From: Verrucolacustris sp044348085
GTDB taxonomy: Bacteria; Verrucomicrobiota; Verrucomicrobiia; Methylacidiphilales; Verrucolacustridaceae
Direction: 5' to 3'
NCBI GenBank assembly: GCA_044348085.1
Contig: JBIKTM010000006.1
Coordinates: forward strand, 21,772 to 85,771
Length of the DNA stretch: 64,000 nucleotides
The notes beneath the pieces are model-generated. The model worked only from the letters and a program-made list of their open reading frames with translations, searched no databases and was not told the origin of the DNA. Positions 17,584 through 25,887 of this stretch are shown piece by piece. Positions within the stretch are counted from its first letter, which is position 1, and every line of letters starts with the position of its first letter. The position numbers and the translations under genes were made by a program.

Positions 17584-19164
17584 ATGTCCGCTACCCCGCA
17601 TCTCACCATTTATGACACCACCCTCCGAGATGGTGCTCAAGGCGAGGGCGTTCACTTCTCCCTATCCGATAAACTTCGCCTTGCCGAACGGCTCGCCTCC
17701 TATGGTCTCCACTATGTCGAGGGAGGTTGGCCTGGCTCGAACGACAAGGATCGCGATTTTTTTGCAGAAGCAGGAAAACTCCGCTGGGGTTCCTGTAAAC
17801 TCGCCGCCTTCGGCTCCACCCGCCGACCCAACGTCAAAGCCTCCGCCGATTCCCAAGTTAAACTCCTCCTCGAAGCCGAAACCCCCGTCGTCACTATCTT
17901 CGGAAAAAGCTGGCTCCTTCATGTCGAAAAAGTCCTCCGCACCACCCCCACGGAAAATCTTCGTATGATTGCCGACTCCGTTGCCTTTCTTAAAAAAGAG
18001 GGTCGTGAGGTCATTTACGATGCAGAGCACTTCTTTGACGGTTTCACCGCCGACAACGAATACGCCCTCCGAACTTTGGAAGCCGCCGCCGAGGCTGGAG
18101 CCGATTACCTCGTCCTTTGTGACACCAACGGAGGCCGTCTTCCATCGGAAATCGCCACCATCGTCCGCACCGTTCAAACCCGCTTTCCTAAGACCAAGGT
18201 TGGTATCCATACCCACAACGATTGCGGACTCGGAGTTGCCAATGCCGTCGCCGCTGTTCAAGAGGGCGCGTTGCAAGTCCAAGGGACGATGAACGGGTAC
18301 GGGGAGCGCACAGGAAATTGCAATCTCACTACCCTCCTCCCCCTTCTCGAGCTCAAACTCTGCAAAACAGTCCTGCCCGAGGGAAATCTCCAACAACTTT
18401 CCGAGCTCTCCGCTTTTGTCGACGAACTGGCCAACCTACATCACGATCCCCGCGCCCCCTTTGTTGGCCGAACGGCCTTCGCCCACAAAGGGGGCATGCA
18501 CGTCAACGCCGTCAATAAAATCGCCGCCAGCTTCGAACACATCGATCCCACTTCCGTTGGAAATCATCAACGCATTCTCGTCGGGGAACTTTCGGGTGGA
18601 GCCAACGTCATGATGAAGGCACGCGAGCTTGGTATCGCCGTGGAGGAGAAATCCCCGCAAACCCGCGCGATCCTTGCAAAGATCAAAAAGCTGGAAAAAG
18701 ACGGATACGAATTTGAAGCAGCCGATGCCTCATTCGAACTCCTGGTGCGCAGATCACTCGAAAAGATCCCCGCCCCTTTTCAGATCGAATCCTACAAAGT
18801 GGAGGTGGTTCGAGCTCGCCCCACGGCGCGTGAAACCAGCCACGCCACGATCTCCGTCCGCATCGGAAAAAAGATACAGAAAACTTCCGCCAAGGGAGAC
18901 GGACCCGTTAATGCTCTGGATGCTGCATTGAGAAAGGCTCTACTCCCTTCCTTTCCCTCCCTTCGAAAAATGAAGCTGATCGACTACAAAGTCCGCATTG
19001 TCAGCTCTCGCGGGGGGACCGCTGCGAGGATCCGAGTTCTGGTCGAATCCAGCGACGGAACCCGCGAATGGGGAACGGTGGGAGTTTCCACGAATATCCT
19101 TGAGGCCAGCGCGCTGGCTCTTACCGATAGCTTGTCCTATTTCCTGCTTCCTCGTGCAGGATAA
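17584..19164 (+). CDS. cimA: (R)-citramalate synthase
   Basis: A 526-residue DRE-TIM metallolyase-family enzyme that condenses acetyl-CoA with pyruvate to citramalate, the threonine-independent entry to isoleucine. The N-terminal YDTTLRDGAQGEGVHFS, GGWPGSN, the metal-binding IHTHNDCGLGVANA and the GERTGNCNLTTLLP block match CimA rather than the shorter isopropylmalate synthases. HKGGMHVNAV follows, and the C-terminal 120 residues form the LeuA-type regulatory domain, where isoleucine feedback usually acts. The upstream 200-bp spacer is divergent with the subtilase and should carry promoters both ways. Confidence 0.93.
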   Translation: MSATPHLTIYDTTLRDGAQGEGVHFSLSDKLRLAERLASYGLHYVEGGWPGSNDKDRDFFAEAGKLRWGSCKLAAFGSTRRPNVKASADSQVKLLLEAETPVVTIFGKSWLLHVEKVLRTTPTENLRMIADSVAFLKKEGREVIYDAEHFFDGFTADNEYALRTLEAAAEAGADYLVLCDTNGGRLPSEIATIVRTVQTRFPKTKVGIHTHNDCGLGVANAVAAVQEGALQVQGTMNGYGERTGNCNLTTLLPLLELKLCKTVLPEGNLQQLSELSAFVDELANLHHDPRAPFVGRTAFAHKGGMHVNAVNKIAASFEHIDPTSVGNHQRILVGELSGGANVMMKARELGIAVEEKSPQTRAILAKIKKLEKDGYEFEAADASFELLVRRSLEKIPAPFQIESYKVEVVRARPTARETSHATISVRIGKKIQKTSAKGDGPVNALDAALRKALLPSFPSLRKMKLIDYKVRIVSSRGGTAARIRVLVESSDGTREWGTVGVSTNILEASALALTDSLSYFLLPRAG

Positions 19165-19224
19165 TTTTGGCCCTTTGTGGGAGTTGAGTCCTTTCTAGTT
19201 TTTCGGTAGGTTACACAACTGCTT

Positions 19225-19299
19225 TCCGGAGTAGCTCAGCGGTAGAGCGATGCACTGTTAATGCATTGGTCGCTGGTTCGATCCCAGCCTCCGGAGCCA
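19225..19299 (+). tRNA. tRNA-Asn (GTT)
   Basis: A complete cloverleaf: acceptor TCCGGAG pairs with CTCCGGA, discriminator G and an encoded CCA. The D arm contains GTAGCTCAGCGGTAGAGC. The anticodon stem ATGCA/TGCAT closes the loop CTGTTAA with anticodon GTT. The T loop is GTTCGATCC. It follows cimA by 60 bp. Confidence 0.97.
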
Positions 19300-19338
19300 A
19301 TTTTCTCTCCCCTTTTGAAAGTCGAAGAACGTCCTGCC

Positions 19339-19412
19339 TGCACCCGGCGCGGGTCGAACGCGCAACCTTCGGCTTCGGAGGCCGACACTCTATCCAGTTG
19401 AGCTACGGGTGC
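19339..19412 (-). tRNA. tRNA-Arg (CCG)
   Basis: On the minus strand acceptor GCACCCG pairs with CGGGTGC, followed by discriminator A; CCA is not encoded, unlike the tRNA-Asn facing it. The anticodon stem TCGGC/GCCGA closes the loop CTCCGAA, anticodon CCG. The T arm is GCGCG-TTCGACC-CGCGC. It is convergent with tRNA-Asn, 39 bp apart. Confidence 0.96.
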
Positions 19413-19462
19413 TCTTGAAAAAAGAATCCTAATCCCACCCACCCGCTGGTTCAAGGCTCACT

Positions 19463-20242
19463 CTACCCGGGTTCCTCACTCGCTTTTCCGTTTTTAAAAA
19501 AAGCCTTCTTATTTACTGTTCCATCCTCATTCCACTCCACCCACCAACCGTCGGGTGCTCCCTTTTTATAGTTCGTCTCCTGCCTCTTTTTCCCAGTCTC
19601 CCACCAAACGACAAAGGTTCCACTCCTCTCCCCTTGATCATACGTGCCCACACCCTTCCGATTTCCACTCGCAAACCAAGTTTCAACCTCCCCATGTCGC
19701 TTTCCCGCACGCCAAGACGTCCTCCTTTCCATTTTTCCATTCGGATACCACTCGGTTGCAGGCCCGTCGGCCAACCCAGCCCGGAATCTTGTCTCTCTCA
19801 CAATCTGCCCCTTCTCATTCCAAAGGCGTGCCCGCCCATCCCGTACTCCCTTGTCAAAATGAGCCTCTCCCTCCATTTGCCCGTTCGAAAACCAGCTCTG
19901 GTAAACTCCGTGCATCCGACCCTGCCAAAATTCCGCCTCTGTTTTTTTCCCACCTACCTGGCTTACTGCCGTTCCCGTGAAAGGCTCCTTTTCGCCCTTA
20001 CGATAAAAAAGATCGCCTTTCCCTTTCAATTCGCCTGCGGGCACCACCTCCCCCGATCGCTCCATCCCGAGTGCCACCACTCCCACTAAAACACCAGCCG
20101 CAAAAAGGATTTTAGGACTCAACGGCCCCAGCTTGCCAGTCCCCACCCCCGATCCCTCTCTTGTTCGGGATTTCGCAGGATGCTGCCCAAGACCAGAGCG
20201 CTCAGCAGACCTCTGTTTCGATTTTTTTTCGTTCATTCCCAT
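19463..20242 (-). CDS. MORN-like / YwqK-family repeat protein, membrane anchored
   Basis: A 259-residue protein with a basic cytoplasmic N-terminus, one membrane helix (ILFAAGVLVGVVALGM, about residues 45-60) and then about six repeats of a 22-24-residue G-x-W-Y/F-x-N-G-K pattern, such as WFSNGQMEGEAHFDKGVRDG and WYPNGKMERRTSWRAGKRHG. This is the MORN/YwqK beta-hairpin repeat, often labelled antitoxin in databases with little evidence. No toxin partner is beside it. The start at 20242 (MGMNEKK) is preferred over an upstream in-frame codon that lacks homology; 20236 is also possible. Confidence 0.7.
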   Translation of the reverse strand: MGMNEKKSKQRSAERSGLGQHPAKSRTREGSGVGTGKLGPLSPKILFAAGVLVGVVALGMERSGEVVPAGELKGKGDLFYRKGEKEPFTGTAVSQVGGKKTEAEFWQGRMHGVYQSWFSNGQMEGEAHFDKGVRDGRARLWNEKGQIVRETRFRAGLADGPATEWYPNGKMERRTSWRAGKRHGEVETWFASGNRKGVGTYDQGERSGTFVVWWETGKKRQETNYKKGAPDGWWVEWNEDGTVNKKAFFKNGKASEEPG

Positions 20243-20303
20243 GATGAATTTTCCACAAATTGACCTAGATCCCAATGAACCGAACTTCGCTTACCACAGG
20301 ACG

Positions 20304-20834
20304 ATGGCAAGCCCTACCAGCCTTTCCCCGTTTGCCGATCGGCTTATTTTTGCCATTCTATTTTCCGTGCCCCAAGTCACCCACCCACATACCCGAGCCC
20401 GAACCCGCCCTTTTCCGAAAGAGATCAGCCGAATCCTTCGCTTTGGCCTCGTCGGTGGCGCTGGAACACTTCTCAATGCCTTCCTCATGTGGGGGCTTCT
20501 TTCGCTCGGACATATTTTTCTTGGGCTCGATCCAGGCGGTCATCGAGTTGCCACGGGAACTGCCTTCCTAGCTTGGATAGTGTGCTGTGGGACGAACTTC
20601 CTCCTCAACGCAGCATGGACCTTCCATGCGTGGCCCCCCTCATGGAGACAGGCCAAAAAATACTACCTCTCCGCCGCCCTCGCTTTTCTCTTTCAGATCT
20701 TTCTTCTCAATCTTCTCCTTCTGCTCCTCGAAACCGATCGCCCCATTGAGACAGCTGTCCTCAATGCCGTCGCCGTTGCCACTGGTTCGCTACTCAACTA
20801 CCTCTTCGCCTCACTTTGGGTATTTCGCCGATGA
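20304..20834 (+). CDS. GtrA-like membrane protein
   Basis: A 176-residue protein with four predicted membrane helices in the GtrA/DPMS arrangement: FGLVGGAGTLLNAFLMWGLL, ATGTAFLAWIVCCGTNFLLN, AAWTFHAW, then two more after the RQAKKYYLSA linker, ending in LLNYLFASLWVFRR. The FGLVGGxGTLLN start and NFLLNxxWTF match the family. GtrA proteins are thought to move polyprenyl-phosphate-linked sugars across the membrane or to help glycosyltransferases. The start is uncertain: ATGs at 20241 and 20244 would give longer forms that reach the divergent MORN gene. Its stop overlaps the PIG-L deacetylase start (ATGA). Confidence 0.8.
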   Translation: MASPTSLSPFADRLIFAILFSVPQVTHPHTRARTRPFPKEISRILRFGLVGGAGTLLNAFLMWGLLSLGHIFLGLDPGGHRVATGTAFLAWIVCCGTNFLLNAAWTFHAWPPSWRQAKKYYLSAALAFLFQIFLLNLLLLLLETDRPIETAVLNAVAVATGSLLNYLFASLWVFRR

Positions 20835-21685
20835 ACTTCTCCCAACCCCAAGCCAACTTCTATGCCCCCAAAGGCCAAGATCTCTCCACCGCACTCGCAT
20901 CCACCACCCACTTAGGAATCGGCGCCCACGCGGATGATCTGGAAATTCTGGCTTTTCCAGGAATCGCGACCTGCTTTCAAGATTCGAAAAAGCACTTTTC
21001 AGGAATCGTCGTAACAGATGGTTCTGGGGCTCCTCGCACAGGACGATTCTCCTCTACTCCAGATGCCGAACTCATTCCCATTCGCCAAAAAGAGCAACGA
21101 GCGGCCGCCGACCTAGGAAAGTACGCCTCTGTAATCCAACTGTCTCATCCAAGCTCCGCAGTACGACAAACCGACCGTTCTCAAGTCGTGACTGAACTTA
21201 CTCAAATCCTAGAAATCGCCCGACCCGAGGTTCTCTATCTTCATAACCCAGCCGACCGACATGAAACCCATGTCGCTGTCCTACTCGCTTGCCTCGAGGC
21301 TTTGAGAAATCTACCCACCTCGGCCCTGCCCAAGGAGGTATACGGATGCGAAGTTTGGGGTGATCTGGACTGGGTTCCTTCCTCCCACATTGTTCGACTC
21401 CCCTGCCCCGCACCTGAAACGCTTGGTCCTTCTCTTCTCCGCTGTTTTGAATCACAGGTCGAAGGGGGAAAGCGCTACGACCGGGCTGCAGTAGGCCGGC
21501 GCCATGCCCAAGCCACTTTTGGAAATCCTACGCAACCCGACTCCGCAGAGGAGGTTGTTCTCGCTCTTGATCTGCGCCCCCTTCTTCAAATTAAAAACTC
21601 ACTCACAGACTTTCTTGCCCCCACCCTCGACCTCTTTCGCACTCAAACCCTTGCACGTATTGAAAAGTTAAGTTCAAAGAAATGA
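20831..21685 (+). CDS. PIG-L (LmbE-like) deacetylase family protein
   Basis: A 284-residue zinc-dependent N-deacetylase fold. The metal-binding motif is GIGAHADDLEI (AHPDDxE type, with Ala for Pro) near residue 38. The second ligand region is HNPADRHETHVAV with its His residues near 145. The family removes acetyl from GlcNAc-type groups, as in GPI, mycothiol, bacillithiol and teicoplanin synthesis. Here it is wedged by ATGA overlaps between a GtrA-like protein and an oxidosqualene cyclase, which suggests an amino-sugar step on a lipid. The actual substrate is not known. The ATG at 20831 is chosen for the overlap. Confidence 0.85.
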   Translation: MNFSQPQANFYAPKGQDLSTALASTTHLGIGAHADDLEILAFPGIATCFQDSKKHFSGIVVTDGSGAPRTGRFSSTPDAELIPIRQKEQRAAADLGKYASVIQLSHPSSAVRQTDRSQVVTELTQILEIARPEVLYLHNPADRHETHVAVLLACLEALRNLPTSALPKEVYGCEVWGDLDWVPSSHIVRLPCPAPETLGPSLLRCFESQVEGGKRYDRAAVGRRHAQATFGNPTQPDSAEEVVLALDLRPLLQIKNSLTDFLAPTLDLFRTQTLARIEKLSSKK

Positions 21686-23625
21686 GCGTCCTCAAGGCTT
21701 CCGTAACTGAGGCAACCCAACGTCTCCTTGGATTTTTGGAGCGCACACAGGTCGAGGACGGAAGTTGGTCCGTCCCCTACACAGGGCCCAACTTTCTTTT
21801 GCCCCTCTATGTCATCACCACTTATCTGACGAAACATCCGGTCTCTCAGAGGGACCGTTCCCGATTCGTTGCAGGCCTGCTTCGCCCACAGTTGGCGGAC
21901 GGCTCCGTCGGACTTCACGAGGAGTCGGTCCAAGGAGCTGTCTTTACAAGTGCGATCTCTTACGTCGCTCTTCGAATCTTGGATGAAAAGCCGGATCGCC
22001 CGGAACTTACCCGAATGAGGAATTGGATTCACGACTCAGGCACGCCCGTCAAAGCCGCGGCATGGGGGAAGTTCATCCTCTCTATTCTCAACCTGTATGA
22101 CTGGTCCGGAGTGACTCCCGTCCCTCCCGAGCTTTACCTGTTGCCCTCTTGGGTGCCTGTTCAACCCATCAATATTTCGGGTTACGTGCGGATTGTTTAT
22201 CTGCCCATGGCTTACTTTTACGGACGGCGCTGGCAGGCACCTCTCGATCCACTGCTTCGTGACCTTCGAAAAGAGCTTTTTCCACAGGGATTTGATCAAA
22301 TCGATTGGCCCAGGCATCGGGCCGACCTCGCCCCCACCGACCATATCGTTCCTGAAACCCTTCTGGTTCGTCTAGCCATGCCAATCGTGCGTTGCCTTGA
22401 AAAATGGATTCCTCCTTTCATCCGTCGCAAAGCCCTTCGACTTACTTACGAGCACATCTGCTATGAGGACGAACAGTCCGACTACATCCGACAAGCCCCT
22501 GTCAACGCCTGCTATAACACTTTGGCTCATTTTGTTGAGGGACAGACCGATCGAGTCGCACGCAGTTGGCAACAGCTTCCCAGATACCTTTGGAATCATA
22601 CCGACCACATCGCCTGCCAAGGCTTCACCTCATCCAAAGTCTGGGACACAGCTTTCACTTTGCAGGGCATGACCCATCTGGAATCAAGCCTCGCCCCTAA
22701 AAAATCAATCCAAGAAGGATGTCGCTACTTAGTGGAAAATCAGGTGATCGACGAACTTCCCAATCCCCGTCGTTATCACCGTTTGCCACGGAAGGGAGGG
22801 TGGCCATTCAGCGAACGTAAAAACGGGTGGTCCATTGCTGATTGCACCGCAGAAAGCCTACTTGCCTTGGTCGCCGCACGTCCTTTTTTGCCCTCTCCTC
22901 CCCCTCCATCTGGCTTGGAGGATGGAGTACGCTTTATTCTTAGTTACCAGAATCGAGACGGAGGATGGGGCAGCTGCGATCGAGTGGTCGGCCCTCTTTG
23001 GATCGAGGCGTTCAATGCTTCTCATGTCTTTGCCGACATCATGGTGGACCACTCCTTTGCGGAGTGCACAGGTTCCGTGCTATCGGCTCTCGCACTCATT
23101 CGAAACGAGTATCCCCAGATGCAAAGTGAGGGAGTCGATCATGCCATTGCAGAGGGGATACGATACTTAACCGAAACCCAACGGCCCGATGGTTCCTGGG
23201 AGGCGGTGTGGGGGATCTGCTTCAATTACGGCACCTCATTTGCAATTCCTGGCATGATCGCCGCAGGCCTCTCCAAGGAGGACATCCGAATCGTGAAAGG
23301 CCGTAATTTTCTACTGTCTCAACAGCGCGCAGATGGTGGATGGGGAGAGCATCCTGACTCCTGTCTACTCCGTCGCCCCCTTCCCTCTGAGAAGGGATTG
23401 GTGGAGCCCACCGCTCTAGCTGTACTTGCACTTCTTGCCAGTGGCTCGAAGGAAGATCCTGCGGTTGTGAGAGGATTGGAATATTTACTGAAACAACAGA
23501 AACCAGATGGAGATTTTCCTCCACAACCTATTCCTGGGCTTTTTTATCGCACCACATTGATCCGTTACGACCACTACAAACGCGCCTTCCCCCTCAAAGC
23601 CTTTGCTACGTTTCTGAATTCGTAA
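21682..23625 (+). CDS. osc: Oxidosqualene cyclase-type triterpene cyclase (sterol-forming type)
   Basis: A 647-residue alpha-barrel triterpene cyclase. The acid motif is DCTAE (D387, C388), the oxidosqualene-cyclase form, not the DXDD of squalene-hopene cyclases. The second signature Cys is C513 in WGICFNYGT, equivalent to the Cys that hydrogen-bonds the catalytic Asp in lanosterol synthase. Blocks YVRIVYLPMAYFYG, FDQIDWPRHRADLAP, GFTSSKVWDTAF and FADIMVDHSFAECT also follow the sterol-cyclase pattern. Four to five QW motifs (QNRDGGWG, QRPDGSW, QRADGGWG, QKPDGDF) are present. Compared from memory with the human enzyme, positions 232, 503 and 581 read Tyr168, Cys432 and Leu579, so the product may differ from lanosterol. 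Starts in the PIG-L stop (ATGA). Squalene synthesis genes are not in the window. Confidence 0.88.
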   Translation: MSVLKASVTEATQRLLGFLERTQVEDGSWSVPYTGPNFLLPLYVITTYLTKHPVSQRDRSRFVAGLLRPQLADGSVGLHEESVQGAVFTSAISYVALRILDEKPDRPELTRMRNWIHDSGTPVKAAAWGKFILSILNLYDWSGVTPVPPELYLLPSWVPVQPINISGYVRIVYLPMAYFYGRRWQAPLDPLLRDLRKELFPQGFDQIDWPRHRADLAPTDHIVPETLLVRLAMPIVRCLEKWIPPFIRRKALRLTYEHICYEDEQSDYIRQAPVNACYNTLAHFVEGQTDRVARSWQQLPRYLWNHTDHIACQGFTSSKVWDTAFTLQGMTHLESSLAPKKSIQEGCRYLVENQVIDELPNPRRYHRLPRKGGWPFSERKNGWSIADCTAESLLALVAARPFLPSPPPPSGLEDGVRFILSYQNRDGGWGSCDRVVGPLWIEAFNASHVFADIMVDHSFAECTGSVLSALALIRNEYPQMQSEGVDHAIAEGIRYLTETQRPDGSWEAVWGICFNYGTSFAIPGMIAAGLSKEDIRIVKGRNFLLSQQRADGGWGEHPDSCLLRRPLPSEKGLVEPTALAVLALLASGSKEDPAVVRGLEYLLKQQKPDGDFPPQPIPGLFYRTTLIRYDHYKRAFPLKAFATFLNS

Positions 23626-23666
23626 TCCGCTTGGGTAATTCGGCGGAAACCCGAAAAGGTCGGTGC

Positions 23667-24941
23667 TTATGCTTTAGGACGAACCCAACCTGCCATCGCG
23701 TACGCCATCGGCAGCCGAATCCAACTCGCGATCGAGCAAAGATCTGCACTCATCGTCGTGGTGTTGTCCCTACCCCTCCAAGCCCCGACTAAAGCCTTAA
23801 GGAATGGCCATGCAAAGGTGAGGAAAGATTGGCCGTTCCCCATCAGCAATCCCATCGTTCGCTCTCTTTCCTTTTCATCATTGCGCCATAGCGAAACAAC
23901 AGCGCGCCGCAGAGATTGTGAGAAAGCGTCCTCTTTCGAAAAACAGTCATACAGAGCGCGGGAGAGAAGTTCAGGTACGCGACAAGCCCTACGACGACTC
24001 TTCGCAAAAGCCTCAAATCGGTTTGTCTCTACAAGCTCAATGGCGTCCACCAGTCCATTGGTAATTCCCGTCGCCGTCAAAGGATGGGTGTGACCTGCCG
24101 CATCGCCGATCAAAACACGTCGGCCATTTCCATAGTCAGCCCGAGCCAAAAAGTGGTTCGCTTGCCAGCGTAAATGACCGCCCCGAATTTGATCCTCGCA
24201 AGGCTTTCTCCACACAGCAGGCAAAGTATCGCGCGTGGCGGCAATCAACCACTCAGGGTCTTTCATCTCCGTTTTGTATTTTAAGGGAACATCCACACAG
24301 ATGCGGACAACCGAAGGTGCGATCTCGTACCCCAACAGAAAACTAGGCTTTCCTAAAAACACATGGCCGTACTCTGGATACGGAGCCTTCACACCTTCCA
24401 AAAGAATTCCCGTCATTGCGGACATAGCCTTGTGGTTTCCTGAGCCACGCAAACTCCTACGAACAACGCTGGAGCGACCATCCGCCCCAACCACTCTTTC
24501 TGCCTCCAACCTCTCGCCATTTTCGAGTGTGACTCCTTGGTCATCCACTGCAGCTACCCGCACCCCTTGGCGAAAAGTTACTCCCTCCGTTTCAGAAACC
24601 AACTTCCGCATCTCATCCACTAAATCACCATGATGGAATGCCAACCCCCTCTGTCCCTCAACATAATCTAACTTCACAGGGGATTCCCCATGACCAGGAT
24701 ACACAACAAAACCGCGACCTTGTGGGCGGCCCAGCATCGACGCGATCGACCCAAAACCTAACTTTTTCAGCGCATCGACTCCCTGCGGATGCAACCACTC
24801 GCCCGCGAAACGTTTACTGCTTTTCCCCTCCGGTTCAGCTTCCAACAAAATGACTTTTTTCCCGGCCAACGCGTAGGCTCGCGAAACTGCACACCCTGCA
24901 GGCCCAGCCCCTACTACAATAATATCGGTCCTCTTTGACAT
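23667..24941 (-). CDS. sqmo: Squalene monooxygenase (squalene epoxidase)
   Basis: A 424-residue FAD-dependent monooxygenase expected to convert squalene to 2,3-oxidosqualene, the substrate of the facing cyclase. The N-terminus has the Rossmann GAGPAGCAVSRAYALAG and a Glu ending the strand. GEWLHPQGVDALKKLGF, FHHGDLVDEMRKL and VGADGRSSVVRRSL follow in order. The FAD diphosphate motif is GDAAGHTHPLTATGITNG, matching the GDAxxxxHPLT form of epoxidases. The C-terminal part ALYDCFSKEDAFSQSLRRA is the squalene-epoxidase-specific tail rather than a plain UbiH/geranylgeranyl-reductase end, and a terminal hydrophobic stretch fits membrane attachment. The start at 24941 puts GxGxxG at the usual place; no clear ribosome site. 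Convergent with the cyclase, 41 bp between stops. Confidence 0.87.
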   Translation of the reverse strand: MSKRTDIIVVGAGPAGCAVSRAYALAGKKVILLEAEPEGKSSKRFAGEWLHPQGVDALKKLGFGSIASMLGRPQGRGFVVYPGHGESPVKLDYVEGQRGLAFHHGDLVDEMRKLVSETEGVTFRQGVRVAAVDDQGVTLENGERLEAERVVGADGRSSVVRRSLRGSGNHKAMSAMTGILLEGVKAPYPEYGHVFLGKPSFLLGYEIAPSVVRICVDVPLKYKTEMKDPEWLIAATRDTLPAVWRKPCEDQIRGGHLRWQANHFLARADYGNGRRVLIGDAAGHTHPLTATGITNGLVDAIELVETNRFEAFAKSRRRACRVPELLSRALYDCFSKEDAFSQSLRRAVVSLWRNDEKERERTMGLLMGNGQSFLTFAWPFLKALVGAWRGRDNTTTMSADLCSIASWIRLPMAYAMAGWVRPKA

Positions 24942-25013
24942 GGAATTACGTAGACGAGTTACTAGCACCAATTTTAGGATTACCAAGAGAAAGGAGTCCT
25001 CTTATCGAATAAC

Positions 25014-25505
25014 TTACTCATGTAGAAGGAGTTCGATCATCCAAGCCAAGAAGTGAATCTCCACTAATGCCACCCTTTTATCCCCTTTAGATTTTTCCAT
25101 CGCCCTGACCTCTAAATCCCCTTCCCCTAAATCAAATTCTGCCGCTCTGCGCAACCGGTGGTCATTCAGCGTTGCCACAAAATGCTCCACCTCGTCCTCA
25201 GCCAGATGCCATTGTCCCGCTTGCCCAATCGGGGGAAGTGTTTTTATCCACCGGTTCGCCAATTTCTCTCTTCCTAATCTCACCTCATGCAATCCCTCAA
25301 CCCAGTGGAATGCGTCTTCGCCCCGAATCCCGACCTCCCGTAGCCCTGCTTGACGATACCAAACGTTCCCCACCATGGGATCCAACTCGGCCGGCGGCGT
25401 CCGATAGGCCACAACCGTGCTCTCTAACGCCTGCCTCAGTAGTGCGGCCTCAGGGGCTGCAAAATCAAAATGTCGGCCCCCCGTGGGTCCCTTCTCAATT
25501 CTCAA
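25014..25505 (-). CDS. DUF2017-like protein
   Basis: A 163-residue mostly helical acidic protein directly downstream of clpS. Its TTG start overlaps the clpS stop (TTGA). The pattern of LLRQALESTVVAYRTPP and a C-terminal VEIHFLAWMIELLLHE helix recalls DUF2017, which sits next to clpS in other bacteria, mainly Actinobacteria. Function is unknown; the coupling suggests a role with ClpS in N-degron protein turnover. A later in-frame ATG would lose a quarter of the protein, so TTG is preferred. Confidence 0.6.
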   Translation of the reverse strand: MRIEKGPTGGRHFDFAAPEAALLRQALESTVVAYRTPPAELDPMVGNVWYRQAGLREVGIRGEDAFHWVEGLHEVRLGREKLANRWIKTLPPIGQAGQWHLAEDEVEHFVATLNDHRLRRAAEFDLGEGDLEVRAMEKSKGDKRVALVEIHFLAWMIELLLHE

Positions 25506-25807
25506 GCCGGCCGAGCCTCAAGCGTCGACTGTAATCCAAACTCTTGCAATCGGTGGCAATACATCTCCGCCTTTTCCCTCGTCTCGATCGCAACGACACT
25601 CTTGCCCTGCTCATGGACCTCCAACATATGCTTCTTGGCTTTTGCCTCATCAAACCCCAGCACTTTTTGAAAAACATAAACAACATAACTCATCAAATTC
25701 ACAGGGTCATTCCACACCAAGACCTGCCATCCTTTCTCAAAGGCCTCCGCAAAATCGGTTTCTTGAACGGGGGTAATCGTCGGAGTTTCGGTAATGCCAG
25801 CGCGCAT
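25502..25807 (-). CDS. clpS: ATP-dependent Clp protease adaptor ClpS
   Basis: A 101-residue adaptor that delivers N-degron substrates to the ClpAP/ClpCP protease. The N-terminal tail is flexible (TETPTITPVQETD), then WQVLVWNDPVNLMSYVVYVFQKVLGFDEAKAKKHMLEVHEQGKSVV, with the ND and M residues of the hydrophobic pocket that bind N-terminal bulky residues, and the VHEQGK loop. Full length for the family. ATG at 25807 is divergent from the CHASE2-like gene, 80 bp apart. Confidence 0.92.
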   Translation of the reverse strand: MRAGITETPTITPVQETDFAEAFEKGWQVLVWNDPVNLMSYVVYVFQKVLGFDEAKAKKHMLEVHEQGKSVVAIETREKAEMYCHRLQEFGLQSTLEARPA

Positions 25808-25887
25808 CCTGCGATCCTACTTCCTCCAAACTCATTTTCAATCCGCTTCCCGCATCGCTTTGAAACCAAATTACGCTACAAAGAATC

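Noticed and set aside
17662..18396. 244-codon frame antisense to cimA
   Set aside because: Shadow of a clear gene with no recognizable domain.
19236..19454. 72-codon frame with an APVAQLDRVSASEAEG-like product
   Set aside because: It is the well-known false translation of a tRNA gene (tRNA-Arg) and its flank.
19463..20242. Toxin-antitoxin module for the YwqK-like gene
   Set aside because: No toxin-like small gene adjoins; the antitoxin label of this family is weakly supported.
21682..23625. Calling the cyclase a squalene-hopene cyclase
   Set aside because: The DXDD acid motif is absent; DCTAE, WGxCF and several blocks follow sterol cyclases, and a squalene epoxidase faces it.
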